Source: Gonapodya prolifera JEL478
Lineage: Eukaryota; Monoblepharomycota; Monoblepharidomycetes; Monoblepharidales; Gonapodyaceae
Assembly (NCBI GenBank): GCA_001574975.1
Contig: KQ965737.1
Coordinates: 598,288-662,287, forward strand
Length of the DNA: 64,000 bases
Direction: 5' to 3'
This document shows, one piece after another, positions 29,301-40,720 of the stretch; the stretch's first letter is position 1; every line of letters begins with the position of its first letter. The notes beneath the pieces are model-generated. The model saw only the letters and a program-made list of their open reading frames with translations, was not told where the DNA came from and did no database searches. Position numbers and translations under genes: made by a program.

Positions 29301-32300
29301 GGCACGGCAGCGACACCACCACCGCCCTGCACGTGCACATGTGCCGGTACTGCAGTCCGCGCCGGGGTTCCTTGCGTCTGCGACGTAGACGCGCTGTGCG
29401 GTGGCGCCGGGGTTGCTGTTGGCCCCGGTTTGAGCAACCGCGCGGGACTCCCCTGCGTCACCGAGGACCCGCGCGACATTGTGTGTGCGGTCGGTGCGCC
29501 GTGAGAAGACGATTCCGGACCCAAAGATTCCTCCAGGGGACGTTGCGGCGCTTGCTCCTGCTCCTCCATTTGATCGTCCTCCTGCTGCTGCTGCTCTTGC
29601 ACCCCATCCGCTTCAACGTCAAGGTTGTTTTCCACACTCCCACCCCCACCACCATTCCCCATAATCTCCCGCGGCGTGAACACATACGCAAGCTCTACGG
29701 GGTGCTGGGTGCGCTCGGCCACATCCCGTGCGTGGGTGTCATGGTGGGACCCGACGTCGGAAAACTCCTCGCCGTCATCTTCATCCTCTTTCTCGTCCTC
29801 GTCCTCTTCCCCACCTTCATCTCCACCATCGCCCATCCCATCCCCTTCACCCAACCCATCCTCCGGGCCCGAATCCACATCCACACGCTGCACCTGCGAC
29901 GGGGTGCCCATCTCGTCCAGCTCCTCGTCCTCGGGCTCCCCACCGACCCGTTCTCCGGCGTTCTCTTCCTCCTCCTCCTCCTCCTGCTCCTGTTGCTGCT
30001 GCTGGGCGCCCTCATCCCTCTCCCCCTCCCCCTCCCCCTCCACCTCCACCTCCACCTCCACCTCCACACCACCGGGCACACTCGGCGGCGTGAGATTGCT
30101 GCGCGCCGCGTCGGACGTGGCCGTGTCGAACGAGAGCGGCGGGAGGAGGATGGCGTGCTCCGACAGCGACAGCGCGGGCGAAGCCGTGTGGGCGGCGTCG
30201 GCGTCCGAGTCGCGGGCGGGGGCGGGGAAGCGGGGTGTCTGGTGGTGGAGGAATGGGTGTGGGGACAAGCGAGAGGAAAACAAGTGGGGAGGGTCAGCGA
30301 CACGGCGATGCGTAAAACGCAACAGGAGGGTAGAGTGTGTGGAGGGAAACTCCATACGGATACACTACGACTCCGGCACCATGCGATCTCCCCGCCTGGA
30401 AGCACGCCGCACGACACGATGTCCCGTCCCGAAGCACAAGCACACCAAACCCACAGGTATACCGCTGCTCTGCACTCCTCCACGCTCGAAACCCCTCCGC
30501 CCCCCCCCCAACTCCCAATCCCACTCCCAACCACGCCGCACGCGATGGACTCACCGCACCACCACCCCTTCCTCCTCCACCACCACTCCCCCGCGGTGCC
30601 AGATCCGACGGAGAAGAGAACCAAGGTTTCTGCGAGCCGGGGGGGGGGCGGGGGGGGCGAGCAGGACAGGACAGTCAGCACACCAATCCCAGGAGCCACG
30701 AGCCACGAGCGCCCCCGACCGCATTCCCGGATACACGGGGTACTCACGTTGGACAGCACGAGGTCCGGAAAGGCGTGTGGGTCGTCTGCTGCGTCTTCTG
30801 CTCCGGCGTGTTCGGCGTGTTCGGCGTCTCCGGTGTGGTCTCCAGTGTGGTCGGTGTGGTCGGCGTGTTGGGCATCTCCGGGTGTGTCCGCCCCTGCTCC
30901 TACTGGTGCGGGTACCACAGGGATACGCTCCACGCCCTCCACGCCTTGCATGCCATCTCCTCCATCCATGGCCTCGCCTCCTCCAGCTCCTCCACCACGG
31001 CGCAAGCCACCCTCCACTGCCACCTCCACCTCCACCTCCATCCCACCCACGCGGTCCAGGGCATCCACGCCGACCACGCCGCCCACACCACGTCCGGCAA
31101 GTCCTGCACCCAACGACGACGACGGCGCGGACTCGTCCAGCTGGATGGACGCGTCCCAGTCGACGTCCATGTCGATCTGGCTCTGGCTCTGGCTCTGGCT
31201 CCGGCCCGCGCCCGTCGCGCCCATCGCGCCCGTTGCGCGTGGCATGTGTGACGCACCCGTTGGACGGTGCAGGTGTGCAGGAGCTTCAGGCCGGGCACGG
31301 CGGAGTCGCTGGGACGACGCGTCGGCCAACTGAGGCGGTGAGGATGAGACGATCGCGGACCGTGAGCTGGAGGTACGCCTGTCGATGCGCGGAGTAAGTG
31401 AGTGGGCCGACGTCGAGGTCGAGCCTGACGAGGGCGGTGGTGGTGGTGGTGGTGGTGGTGGGGAAGATGGCATGTTCGTGTGCGTGTGGGTGTTCGTGTG
31501 CATGTGCGCGTGCATGCCCAAGTGGGTGTGCATGTTCATGTGCAGGGGCGACCGGATCTGGATCTGCGCAGTATCCTGCGAGTGCGTGTGCGTGTGCGCG
31601 TTTGAGTTGAACATGGAAGATCCCTGAAGGGGCGGCGTGCGCACGCGGTGGTGGTTGCGGTTTCGGATGCCCTGGGAAGAAGAAGAAGTAGACGCGAGCG
31701 CGGGCTGTTTGGGCGTTGCCTGCGTCGTGGGCTTTGCCGAGGGAGTCTGCGTGGGGCGAGGAGATCCCTGCGACTGCGACGTGGGCACAAAGAAGTGCGA
31801 GAGCGGTCCTGCACCTGCAGGTCCGTCGGCGTGCGGGTGGGAGTGTGCGTGGGATGTGAGTGCGGCGGGTGCAGAGTGTGGCCGGATGGAGCAGGCGACA
31901 AACACGCTGGTGTCTGTGGATGGCGGGGTTGCTGCTGCGGGGTCAGCGTCTCCATCAGCGTCTGCATTCGCGTCCGCGTCTCCATCAGCGTCTCCATCAG
32001 CGTCAGTCCCTGCGTCTTGATCGTGCGCGTGTGCCGCGTCGTTCTCAGCGTGAGAGTGCTCGAGTTGGCGTCGAATCAAGTCTGGATGCGTGGTGTCCGC
32101 CAGCGCACCGTACACCCTGAGCAACTGCGAGTCCTTGCGCACGCCCGATGGGCCCAGCGACAACGGCTCGCACGCGCCGCGCCCCTCCTCCTCGTGTGAG
32201 ATGCGCGCGTGTGGGTTGTCTGCTGCCTGCGACAGGTCCAGCAGGGCGAGTCCTCGTCGCACGGGGGTGGCCCTCCCACTGCCCGCACTTGCCCTCTCCC

Positions 32301-32505
32301 CCTCTGCACTCCCCTCCGCGCCCTCGGCCCCTCGACTCCCCGCGAGCACTCTCGGCGGGTCGCTGTGCGCAGTCCCCCCGCTGCTGCTGTGTGTGCGCGC
32401 GCTTGCCCTCGACGTGTCCGGCGTCTGCGAGGACTGCACGTACACTCTGGGCGTGCCCTCGTCCGGTGGCGACGGATCTGGAGGCGTGCGCGCTTCCACG
32501 CTCAT
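26350..32505 (-). CDS. 53BP1/Crb2/Rad9-like DNA-damage adaptor with GATA-type finger, tandem Tudor and BRCTs
   Basis: Inferred exons in transcription order: 32505-30748, 30238-28480, 28419-28130, 28065-27972, 27871-27846, 27783-27489, 27421-27326, 27265-27133, 27065 onward, then less certain exons to 26350. The first ~1170 residues are low-complexity and acidic, with SQ/TQ pairs (SSQTPDTS, SQSQSQSQSQ, TSQTQEF) and three SPRK repeats. A GATA-type finger follows (CGACGTRLTTMWRKG, then GPDGPGTLCAKCG; C-x2-C-x18-C-x2-C). The tandem Tudor reads FEEGVRVWGF, QYNVTFEGGQTGILDVEN, LFALRPLPRGASVFSF, paralleling 53BP1 KYKLLFDDG. BRCT1 has LLAEYAFVLTLP, LHHGGKVFESF, KYLMALALGVPTVSTVWL; BRCT2 has IVADRPIS and SSEFVLQCVIAQ. 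This class binds H4K20me2 and bridges Mec1/ATR-type kinases to effector kinases. The extreme C-terminus and BRCT linker are approximate. Confidence 0.78.
31437..31462. repeat. GGT trinucleotide repeat (polyproline-coding on the minus strand)
   Basis: About eight GGT units inside exon 1 of the checkpoint adaptor; encodes a run of Pro. One of several low-complexity tracts between 28.6 and 32.4 kb. Confidence 0.8.
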
Positions 32506-33931
32506 CTGGCGACTGCGGGATGCCGTGTGTTGTGTGGCTGGCGGAAATCCACGATGGGCGTGGTGTTGGCTGTGGTCGGATCAGTTTGCGAAGACACCTG
32601 CACCCTGCACACACTCTCCTCTTGCCATTGCGAAGTCTCCTTGGCCTCACTCCCACTCAGCTTCATTTGGTGGAACCGTGATACGGAACACTCCACGAGT
32701 CGCGACGTTTGGCATTCGCAGTGTAATTCATTCCCTGTTCCAGCGCCGTGGAAGTGTACATCCGCCGACGGTGCCGTTCCGTGTTCGGGAGAGAATCAAG
32801 GGAAAGATCGTTCTGAAAGTTCTATGGTTCTGTCGGTGGACTTGGTAACAGGGTTAGAGCCAGGTAGCGCAAAACCAAGAGCACAAACTGTGGGGACTAG
32901 ACCTAGTTGCTGTGATGAGTTCTGGCCCACGAAGTTGACAGACCCAGAACAGATGGGGAAACTTGTCACTGGCATGTTCGGGATGCAAGAAAGCTCTCGA
33001 TCCTGTGCACCAATCCCGAGTTATGTATATACGTTTAGACTTTTGTCGTACGCCGCTTAACCCTGTGCCGAAGTTGCATTTGAACGTGAGAGTTTTATTT
33101 CTAGGTTGGCAAGTATGTGTGTACACACAGCCCACAAACTCTTTTGCATGTTTTGGTCTCCCATTGTTGTTGAAATTTGCCTTAGATACAGCCTGCACCC
33201 ATTTTGGAGGACAGCGACAGCTCACCTGTTTTGCGTGACGCCAACAGTGATTACCCAACGTTCAAAGCTGTCCCCCAGTCTTACACTTGCATTTCTATTC
33301 GACACGTCACTGTCCAAAGTCCAAGAAATAAATTGCAATTTTGCGTAAACTTTCCACTTGGTGAAGATCAATGTGATGACTTCGTTAAGTTGGAAACCTG
33401 ACTCTGTGTCTTTGAGAATGATGTTCAATCCTGTTGAGGGGTTCTATTTGACTACGCCCTTTCAAGAGCAACCAAAATCCCATTGGTAGTTTAGTGTGTG
33501 TGACTGTGGGCGTCCATTTGTGAAAAATGGTGTCTTCCCCTTTCCACCACACCCTTCATTTCCCTTTTCCCTGTCCCACCTTCCCTTTGCCCTTGCAGGT
33601 GCGAGGCCCCAGACAACTATGAAACACTGAGCGTTAAAAGTGTTGTTTCTCAAAACACATGCTGAATCTCCCTGGAGAGGGCCACATGGCAATCCCTCTT
33701 GCAATTTATGGTGCTCTTGCAGTAAGCATGAAGCACCCATGCATTGCATTGCAATTCGCAAGCTTGCAGATATGGTGATCACCATTCCGCTTCTCACAGA
33801 TCTTTGGCATGCTTGTTTACCTGTACTTCAAATACAAAGACTGCACACTAGGCACTTGCGCACACCCTGGTGTGCCAACTGGTGAGAAAATGCTGTTTGA
33901 TTGATAGAGTTTTGCACGCTCAGTCGTTCCA
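32506..33931. other. Intergenic region, start of a less GC-rich island
   Basis: No supportable gene. GC content drops sharply after about 32.9 kb. The stretch probably contains the promoter of the minus-strand checkpoint adaptor and sequence upstream of the dead P450. Confidence 0.5.
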
Positions 33932-34847
33932 TGCATCCGGCTCCAGTTAACGGCACACTTCCCATTCTTGGGGGTCTGGGCGCCATGGCCAGCAACGGTC
34001 CTCAACTCCATGAATTCTTCCTGGACCAGGTGCAAAAGAAGGGCAAGGTCTTTTGCATCACTGTTCCCAAATATCCCAAACCGGATGACCCTATTGTCAC
34101 CATGAATGTCCATGACATTGAGCACATTCTCAGAGGTGAGATTTCACACTGGGTCTTTTCACCATGCATGATCTTCCGTTCCTCACACCAACCAACTCTT
34201 GGTCTTGATGCACAAATTGCTTGTTTGCACTAAGACCCTTATATGTACCAGAAGGGTGAAATGAAGAACATCAACAAGGACGTGTTTGGCAAGCAAATTT
34301 TGGTGCCAATGGGGACCACTGGAAATGGCAGTGCAAAGTTGCCAGCAACATCTTCAACGTCAAGGTAGGTGTCACGTCCTGCTATCTCCGCTGTGCGTTG
34401 CCACCCCAACTTCCGCGCACCACCAGAACTTTTGAGAGTACTGCTCTCCAATCTTCACCAAGGACGCTGCTTGGGTGGCATCACATCTCCAGCAAGTGTC
34501 CGAACTTGGCGCGTCTGTGGATATGCAAGATCTCTTACTGAGAAGTACAAGTGAGTGCATTGACTGATCTACCTGTGTAGACCTGCTGTTTCACACCATC
34601 ACAGTGAATTAGTTCTTGAGAATTGGTATGGGAACAAAGCCCCCATCTCTTGCTGGTACACTAACTGTCATCAAAGGATCTGCAACTGCAAGCAACTTCT
34701 CTAAACAAAGGCACAGGCCATCATTGACAAGTGCTGCAAAGCTTTGTCGCAGGGAGATGATAAATTGCAGGGAGTGCTGCCTATGGACCTGTTGGATTAT
34801 CTCATGCAGAGCCAGAACGAGGATGGCATTGTCACCATAGCATCAGG

Positions 34848-35005
34848 TGACATCCATTGACATGGTATATAAAGTGTGAGGTGTTAAGTGCTGTGCCACT
34901 ACTGTGGTCATGTATTTAGATGAGTGCACCTGCAGAGTGTGCCCCAAGGTTGGCGTCACATTCCTGCAGGTGAGTTCTGTGTGGGCTCACCTAGGTAGTG
35001 TAGCA
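34848..35005 (+). repeat. Dispersed repeat family, copy A (short form)
   Basis: 158 bases, TGACATCC...GTGTAGCA, in the same orientation as copies B, C and D. It lacks the later third present in the longer copies. The TG...CA ends and internal TATATA would suit a solo LTR; treated as a fossil. Confidence 0.65.
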
Positions 35006-35027
35006 GGCATATCACTATAGCTTCAAG

Positions 35028-35247
35028 TGACATCCATTGACATGGTATATATAGTGTGAGGTGTTAGGTGCTGTGCCACTACTGTGGTCACAAGATTAGA
35101 TGTGTGCACCTGTAGGACGTGCCCTAAGTTTGGTGTCATGATCCTGCAGGTGAGTTCCATGTATAAACTAACTCATCATGTACTTCTAATGATATAAGCA
35201 TGATCCTGCAGTTTACAAGCTCATGCAGCTCACCTAGGTTGTTAGCA
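35028..35247 (+). repeat. Dispersed repeat family, copy B
   Basis: 220 bases, 22 bases after copy A and in tandem with it, with the same ends. Both interrupt the P450 remnant. Visibly more diverged from copies C and D than those are from each other. Confidence 0.65.
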
Positions 35248-36324
35248 CGGCACGCCAATTTTGGATGCGGATCTGCATGACTATATTGTGAGTGTGGTTA
35301 ACTTGGTTGAGGGTTGAAAAGGCATAAGACAGATAATCCATCCTCCACAGCAGCTGATTTTCCTCTTTGGCAGCCAAGTAAGTTAGCCAATCATCTCTTG
35401 TACAGTGATCTTCATGACAGATGACACATTTTGCTATTGGACACAACAGCCCAAACACTCTCATGGGTGATGTATGAGATGGCAAACCACCCTGAGATCT
35501 TTGCCAAGGTCCAAGAGGAATGTCTTTCAGTGCTCAGCAAAGATTGCATGTGCGCATTCAAGGACATCAAAGACCTCAAGTACTCACAAGTGTTCTTCTG
35601 TGAGATTCTCTGGTACCACAACAACTTGCCCTTCAACTTCAAGCAGCCAGATAAGGATGATGTGTTGCCCAGAACAAATACCTGGGTGTACAAGGGTCAG
35701 CCCGTGACGTATTCAGTGAATGCAAAACAGTCGGAACATGACATGATGGATGGGATTTCAGTGACTGTTGGCCACTGTGTTTGGTACATTACAGCCATTT
35801 GTGATGGGAAGGCTTGAATGGATCCAGGGTCCAGATGCAGGCGAGGTGAGAGTGTGTGAACTGCCTACGCTCAGTGTTTCACTGGCACCTCTTATTGTCA
35901 GATTAAACCAGAACAATGGATTGACGAAAATGGCAATCTTATCAAAGAGAACAACTACAAGTGGATGGCATTCAACACTGGCCTGTGGCTCTGTATAAGC
36001 ATCCACCTTGCTTCAACATTCGGGTCACGGTCTAACTCTCTATTTGATGACGCATCTTGCTCACCGTTGGGTATGAACATGGAGACACAGGAGGCAATGA
36101 TTCTCTTATCAACCATTGTTCGGAAATTTGATTTCAAACTAATCAATGAAGGTGAAGGACCCAAGGTTTGGTGTGGGTTTCAGTGTTGACGCAAAAGAAA
36201 ATCGTGTACAGATGATCCAGCGAAATGGGGAGTTTGGAACAACGACCCATCCAAGAGACGGGGGCGCTGCAATGTCAAGATTACCCTGGCGTTGAGGAAG
36301 GTTGGTCACCACAAGACACTCTTG

Positions 36325-36840
36325 AACCGCGATTTGCGACCGTGCCGCAACACTTTGTTGTTTTGCAGTTGCTGGACTTCAGGGTGTCTCCAGCCAACGT
36401 TTGATTTTGCGGCCAACTTTCATTGGGTTGTGGTACAATGTACTATGGTAGTGAATCAAAGGGTCTTAAGTGACAAGAAGAGCAAAAAAGCCCCCCCTCA
36501 CCATCGAGTAATCCGAGACGAATGTGATGGCGGGACGCAATGAGTTCCCACCACCTCAACACCCATACGCCCCATACCACCACGAATTCGACATCACTGC
36601 CATGTGCCACATCCAGGATGGTCTGGTTTGTTTCACTCAGCACTAATCGGCAAAACAGCGCATTTTTACCCGAGCAGAGAGACTTTTGGCTGGTATCCTG
36701 TCCTGATACGTGCATGTAAATACTATACGTACTAATTCAAGAAGCCTTCTCCTTGAATTCTTTAAATCGAAAAAGAGGGGCAAGAAACACTTGTTTGCCG
36801 TTGTTTGGTTGCGTGACTTCACAGTTGCCCACACACAATC
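36325..36840. other. Intergenic region
   Basis: Nothing recognisable apart from the promoter position of the LisH/CTLH gene; end of the less GC-rich island. Confidence 0.4.
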
Positions 36841-38330
36841 ATGCCACCCGACCCGGCCACGCCGCACTTCGCGCAACTTTCTCTTCCTCCTCCCAACGCG
36901 CTTCCTGCGTCAGCGTCGGCGCTGATCCTGGACTACCTCCTGCACGAGGGCTACTCGCTCACGGCGCACGCTTTCGCGGCAGAAGTCGCTGAGCGCACGG
37001 CAGCGGGGGCCGAGAATGGCAGCGGCGGAGACTTGGACGCTCGCAATGGAGTTGCGGGGCCGGGAGCGAACGGGACGACTGTGGGCGGTCTGATCGGCGT
37101 TGTTGGTGATGGTCACGGTGCGCATGCGGACGGCGTGGTGGGCGCGGAGGGTGACGAGGACGCTGAAGTGACGGGTGGGAGTGGGATGGACGTGGATGGA
37201 CCCCTTGTGGTGGTAGGGGACGGGCGGGGGAAGGGTTCTGTGCGCGTGGATAGCGAAGGGACAGCCAAGGGAAAGAATCGCGGGTCGGTGGAGGATCTAC
37301 CGCTGCATGGGTTCGAGGGCGAAGTGAGAAGAAGACTAGAAGCCAAGTGGAGAACCCTGGATACTAGGAAAAGTGAGTAGTGGGGGTGTTCTTTGCCTCG
37401 GTGATGGGGCGCTATTGTGGAGTTGGCGGCTCTTTCAAGAGCTCTAGGAGCACAAAACGAGCCACTTCGAAGTTGCAGCACCGCAGTGCTTCTCAGGCCC
37501 CCCCAGGAGACGAGCCCACGCACCCACGGTCTCGTCACACCATCGGACTGACCAGCACTCCAGCCCTCACATCCCTCCTCCTGCAGCCCGACCTCCCCTC
37601 CGCTGTATCCCACCTGCGACATCACTTCCCCAATTCCCTTCCTGCCACACCGTCTGAACCCAACGCGACACCGGCGCAACGGCGCGCACTCCTCCTTCTC
37701 CGCACACAGAACTTCCTCGAACTTGTCCGCGCGCGTGACCTCCCCGGTGCCCTAGCGTACGCGCGGTCGGATCTGGGAGAGTTTTTGGCGCTCAAGGGCA
37801 TCGACGGGGCGGGAGATGACGAGGTGAATGATGTCATGGCCGTCATGGCATACGATGAGCCGGAGAAGAGCCCTGTGGGCGAGAAAATGGACCCGAAGAG
37901 GAGGGCGGTAGTGGCGGAAGAGGTGGGAGGGTGCGTGATGGGTGAGTTTCTGTGGAAGAGGGGGGTTTTGGTATGGAGAACTTGAAGCTCAACTCTTCCT
38001 TCCCTCCGCCCAGCCTCTCTGGGTTTACACTCAACATCTTCTCTCCACCGACTCGTCTTACACGCCACCGCCGTCCGTGAAGCCCTCTCCGCCGTGGCGG
38101 GCGCCGAGGCCCGCTCCAAAGCCGCATCGGCCGGGGCCGGCGGGAGCTCGTCGGGGGGTGGAGGAAGCCGGCGAGCACGGGAGGCCAGCGCGCAGGCGGC
38201 CGCTCAGGCTGCGAAGGCGGAGGAATTTGCGCCATGGTCGTTGGACGCGTTTGTAGAGGACGGGAGACGGGACGGTACGCGGGCTGAAACAGGTGACGGC
38301 GGTGGTGGCGACGACGTGGAAATGACGTAG
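36841..38330 (+). CDS. LisH-CTLH-CRA domain protein, RanBPM/GID-related
   Basis: Three exons, 427 aa: 36841-37372, 37507-37941, 38014-38330. The middle acceptor was chosen by phase and is the least sure. A LisH motif opens the protein (ALILDYLLHEGYSLTAHAF). A ~90-residue Gly/Asp-rich insert follows. The CTLH-like helices are LEAKWRTLDTRK and PSAVSHLRHHFPNSL. The CRA domain contains LLLRTQNFLELVRARDLPGA and a stretch (YDEPEKSPVGEKMDP) very close to RanBP9/10 (YSDPWNSPVGNQLDP). The C-terminus is Ala/Gly-rich with an acidic end. RanBPM/Gid1 proteins are scaffolds of the GID/CTLH E3 ligase, and GID4 lies 11 kb away. No SPRY domain is seen, so this may be a shortened Gid1/RanBPM paralogue or a Gid8-like protein. 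Confidence 0.78.
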
Positions 38331-38834
38331 GTGGCCCGGGTGTTGGCAGTGGTGGAGTGGTGGCGTGGTCGTGGCACAAAGACTGGGCCGGAGGTGAACA
38401 TTATACAGATTCACGAAATTGTACAATCAAGGACTGAAGTAAAAACGCATCGCTATCGCTGGCGTGAGGTTCTGGAGGATCTGGCTGACTTTCCGGCCCC
38501 GGTGCACTCCCACCACAAGAAAAATTACGATCCCGCCCCGCGCCTTCACATCCAACGACCGACTGAGATAAACGTAAAAGTAAGAGTACATGGGTCCCGC
38601 CCTGTCGGACCCCGCCGAATCAAAAAGAAAAGAAGACGTATAGGTAAACATGTACTGTGGCATGAGTGCGTGTGCGTACGTCCGCCATGGTGCGCGTCGC
38701 GTCCAACCGTGTCCGCCCGCGGCACGTCATACGGTGACATCAACATCTCTCCGCCCGCGCAACCACCTTGGAATCACTCCGCCCTGCCCCCTCTCCCATC
38801 CTCGCCCTCGCCCACATCCAAGGCCACAGCGCCC
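38331..38834. other. Intergenic region between convergent genes
   Basis: No gene or RNA recognised; contains the 3' ends of the LisH/CTLH and SH3 genes. Confidence 0.45.
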
Positions 38835-40160
38835 TTAGCCTGCCCCCCAGAAGTCGACCATCCACCCGTCACCCGCGCTGCTGGTCCGCTCGGGCGGCCA
38901 TTGGGTCCGTCCGCCGTCCATGATGGACAGCTCGCCGGGGGCAGGTTCGAGGACGGCGAGGGGGAAGAAGCCGACGCGGGAGTTGTCAAGAACGCGGCCT
39001 AGCGCCCAGCCGTCGGGGTCTGTGGCAGGGCGAGGCGAGGCGTTTGAAGGAGGAGGAGGAGAACGGACGGGGATACGAGTGTGAGAATGAGAACGATGAG
39101 AATGGGGAAGATAGGTAACGCGAGCAAGTTCCATGCTCCACCCTCCCTTTAAAAGGCTCACACCCTCCAAAGTCGACTTGGTCGGACACCTCCAGCACAC
39201 CCACCACACTCCTCCAAAACACAAAAGTACAATAACTCAAACTTACATGCTCCGTAAATGAGGACTCTCTGGCCCGCGCTGACGGACACTTCGTCTGGGT
39301 GGCGCGCGACAAAGGCTCGATCGGCGATTTCACTGTGTGGAAGGAGGTCAACGGGTTCAGTGGTTGTGGGAGGAAACATGGAAGGGCTGGCAGTCGATGC
39401 ATCCTCCGCGTGGGATTCTTCGCCTCCGACAGCCTCCTGATAAACTCTCTGCGTTAGATCATTCGCCTCATGCGGGAATGTGCGCTTCCCGCTCGGAATA
39501 GCCGCTTCGCGGCAGGTAATCCGCCTCCGACGGACAGCCTCGGTCGGCGCTGTCGCGCCTAGGCCTCGGGTCTAGCTTTGCTCGACGTATGCTCGCTCCG
39601 CTCGAGACGAACACTCACGGCTCTGGTGGCGCCGAATCCTGGGACTCTGGCACGTAAGGCGTAAACGACCTCCAATTGGCCGCTGGTGTAGTCGCCCTTG
39701 CATGGTTGACATGGCGCGCAAAGCTTCTCTGAGACAATGCTCTCGCCAACGCCCGGATACCACCAGAACCGGGGGCCCTCTTCTTCTCAGACCCCCAGTC
39801 TGGCGTGGGGGTGTCGTCGCCCCTGTCGAGGCGGTACCCTCGTGCAGCGATGGTTCGTGCGCGGATGAGGAAGTAGACGCCGAGCGCGGCGAGGAGGAGT
39901 GCGAGGGCGGCGAATGAGACTGCGACGATGACGGGAGGGGAGAGGAGGAGGTTGGATGGTTGGTCGCTGGGAGGTGGGGAGGGGTGTGTGGTGTGTGAGG
40001 GAAGGGAAGGGGTGGATGGGGTGGATGGGGTTTGGGAAGGCAGGGAATGAGGAGGCGGGGAGAGCAGGCGGGAGAAAAAGATAAGGAGAAAGAAGAAAAG
40101 GATGAGAAAAGGAACAGAGAAGAGAAAGAGTGGGGCATTCTCGGAAGAGTGTGGTTCCAT
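38835..40160 (-). CDS. Membrane-anchored SH3 domain protein
   Basis: Three exons: 40160-39619, 39446-39247, 39019-38835 (308 aa). A hydrophobic N-terminal stretch (LFLFSVPFLILFFFLLIFF) could be a signal or anchor. A Pro/Ser/Thr-rich segment follows, then a clear membrane helix (VIVAVSFAALALLLAALGVYFLI) with a basic cytoplasmic flank. The C-terminal SH3 domain is split by an intron: ADRAFVARHPDEVSVSAGQRVLIYG, then PDGWALGRVLDNSRVGFFPLAVLEP. These pieces match the ALYDY-, GWWxG- and GLFPxNYV-like positions of SH3 folds. The layout resembles fungal Fus1/Sho1-type proteins that gather polarity or MAP-kinase components at the membrane. No one-to-one orthologue is claimed. The acceptor of exon 2 was chosen by phase. 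Confidence 0.75.
39471..39606. repeat. Cluster of GC-rich hairpins inside an intron
   Basis: Within the first intron of the SH3 gene. Perfect stems: GCGGGAA/TTCCCGC (39472-39492) and GCCGC/GCGGC (39501-39513), placed back to back. GACAGC/GCTGTC (39533-39554) follows. Short CTCGA/TCGAG arms lie near 39581-39605. Confidence 0.7.
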
Positions 40161-40720
40161 CGGCTTTCATTACACTCAGCAAACCCGCTCCACCATCGCA
40201 CTCGCATCGCCACTCTGCCGCATCCACATCCTTTCGCATCCATCTGTCTCGCTCTCTCCACTGCACTCCCCGCTGCGCCGTCCGCATCCACCGCACTCCG
40301 CCGTCATCGCCCCCGCCTCTCACCTTGCGCTCATCGTCCCGTTCTGCGATGCGCTGCGCTGTTTCCGCTGAGTCCAATGCGCTATCTGCGTGTGTTTCTG
40401 TCTGCGCGCGCAATGTGTCAGGCAGAAAAGGGTCTGTATTCTACAGAACTGCACACTCAGGGTCCCCAATTAGGACGCGCACCTCGCTCTTTCTCCGGTG
40501 AGAGTGCAAACGCTGCTGCTGCGTTGATTCGAAGTTGCTTCCGTTTTCTGCCACCGATGCGAACGATTCAACGACTTTCCGAATTTGGAAAGGGAAACCT
40601 CGATCGCACACACCGCTGGTGGCAAAGTCAGATGTCAGATCCGTCGCACACGTGCTCATCTTCATTCCAACAAACATAGCTACCGAAATACATCTAATTC
40701 TCTACAGTCCTTTTTTCAAA
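40161..40720. other. Upstream region of SH3 gene and 3' flank of FIT gene
   Basis: No supported gene; holds the SH3 gene promoter and the 3' end of the FIT-family gene. Confidence 0.4.

Larger units (their letters stand above)
33932..36324 (+). pseudogene. Decayed cytochrome P450 (CYP52-like)
   Basis: Fragments lie in order on the plus strand but do not form one reading frame. At 33932-34135: LPILGGLGAMASNG and VTMNVHDIEHIL, a P450 N-terminus without its membrane anchor. At ~34300-34365: NGDHWKWQCKVASNIFNVK. At ~34430-34550: EYCSPIFTKDAAWVASHL, preceded by an in-frame stop. At ~34710-34845: LPMDLLDYLMQSQNEDG. At 35431-35745: the I-helix LLLDTTAQTLSWVMYEM and a region like the ExxR helix, reading FFCEILWYHNN. 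At ~35910-36000: the haem loop FNTGLWLC, where FNxGxRxC is expected. At ~36060-36170: MNMETQEAMILLSTIVRKF. A P450-like C-terminus may reach ~36300. Two dispersed repeats sit between the LMQSQNEDG and I-helix pieces. Membrane-bound monooxygenases of this class hydroxylate fatty acids or alkanes; this copy is not functional as read. Confidence 0.75.

Noticed and set aside
29695-30747. Continuation of the 936-codon minus frame beyond 30748
   Set aside because: The donor GTGAGTACC at 30747 ends the exon. Beyond it the frame turns into Arg/Trp-rich noise, and another minus frame carries the acidic SQ/TQ-rich protein.
28958-31333. Very long plus-strand open frames (up to ~790 codons) across the checkpoint-adaptor gene
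   Set aside because: They are antisense shadows of GC-rich, low-complexity exons; content is Arg/His/Pro/Ser runs with no domain, while the minus strand gives GATA, Tudor and BRCT domains in a consistent splice model.
34372-34840. Treating the P450 pieces as a live multi-intron gene
   Set aside because: An in-frame stop before EYCSPIF, frame changes not matched by splice sites, and an altered haem loop (GLWLC) point to a pseudogene.
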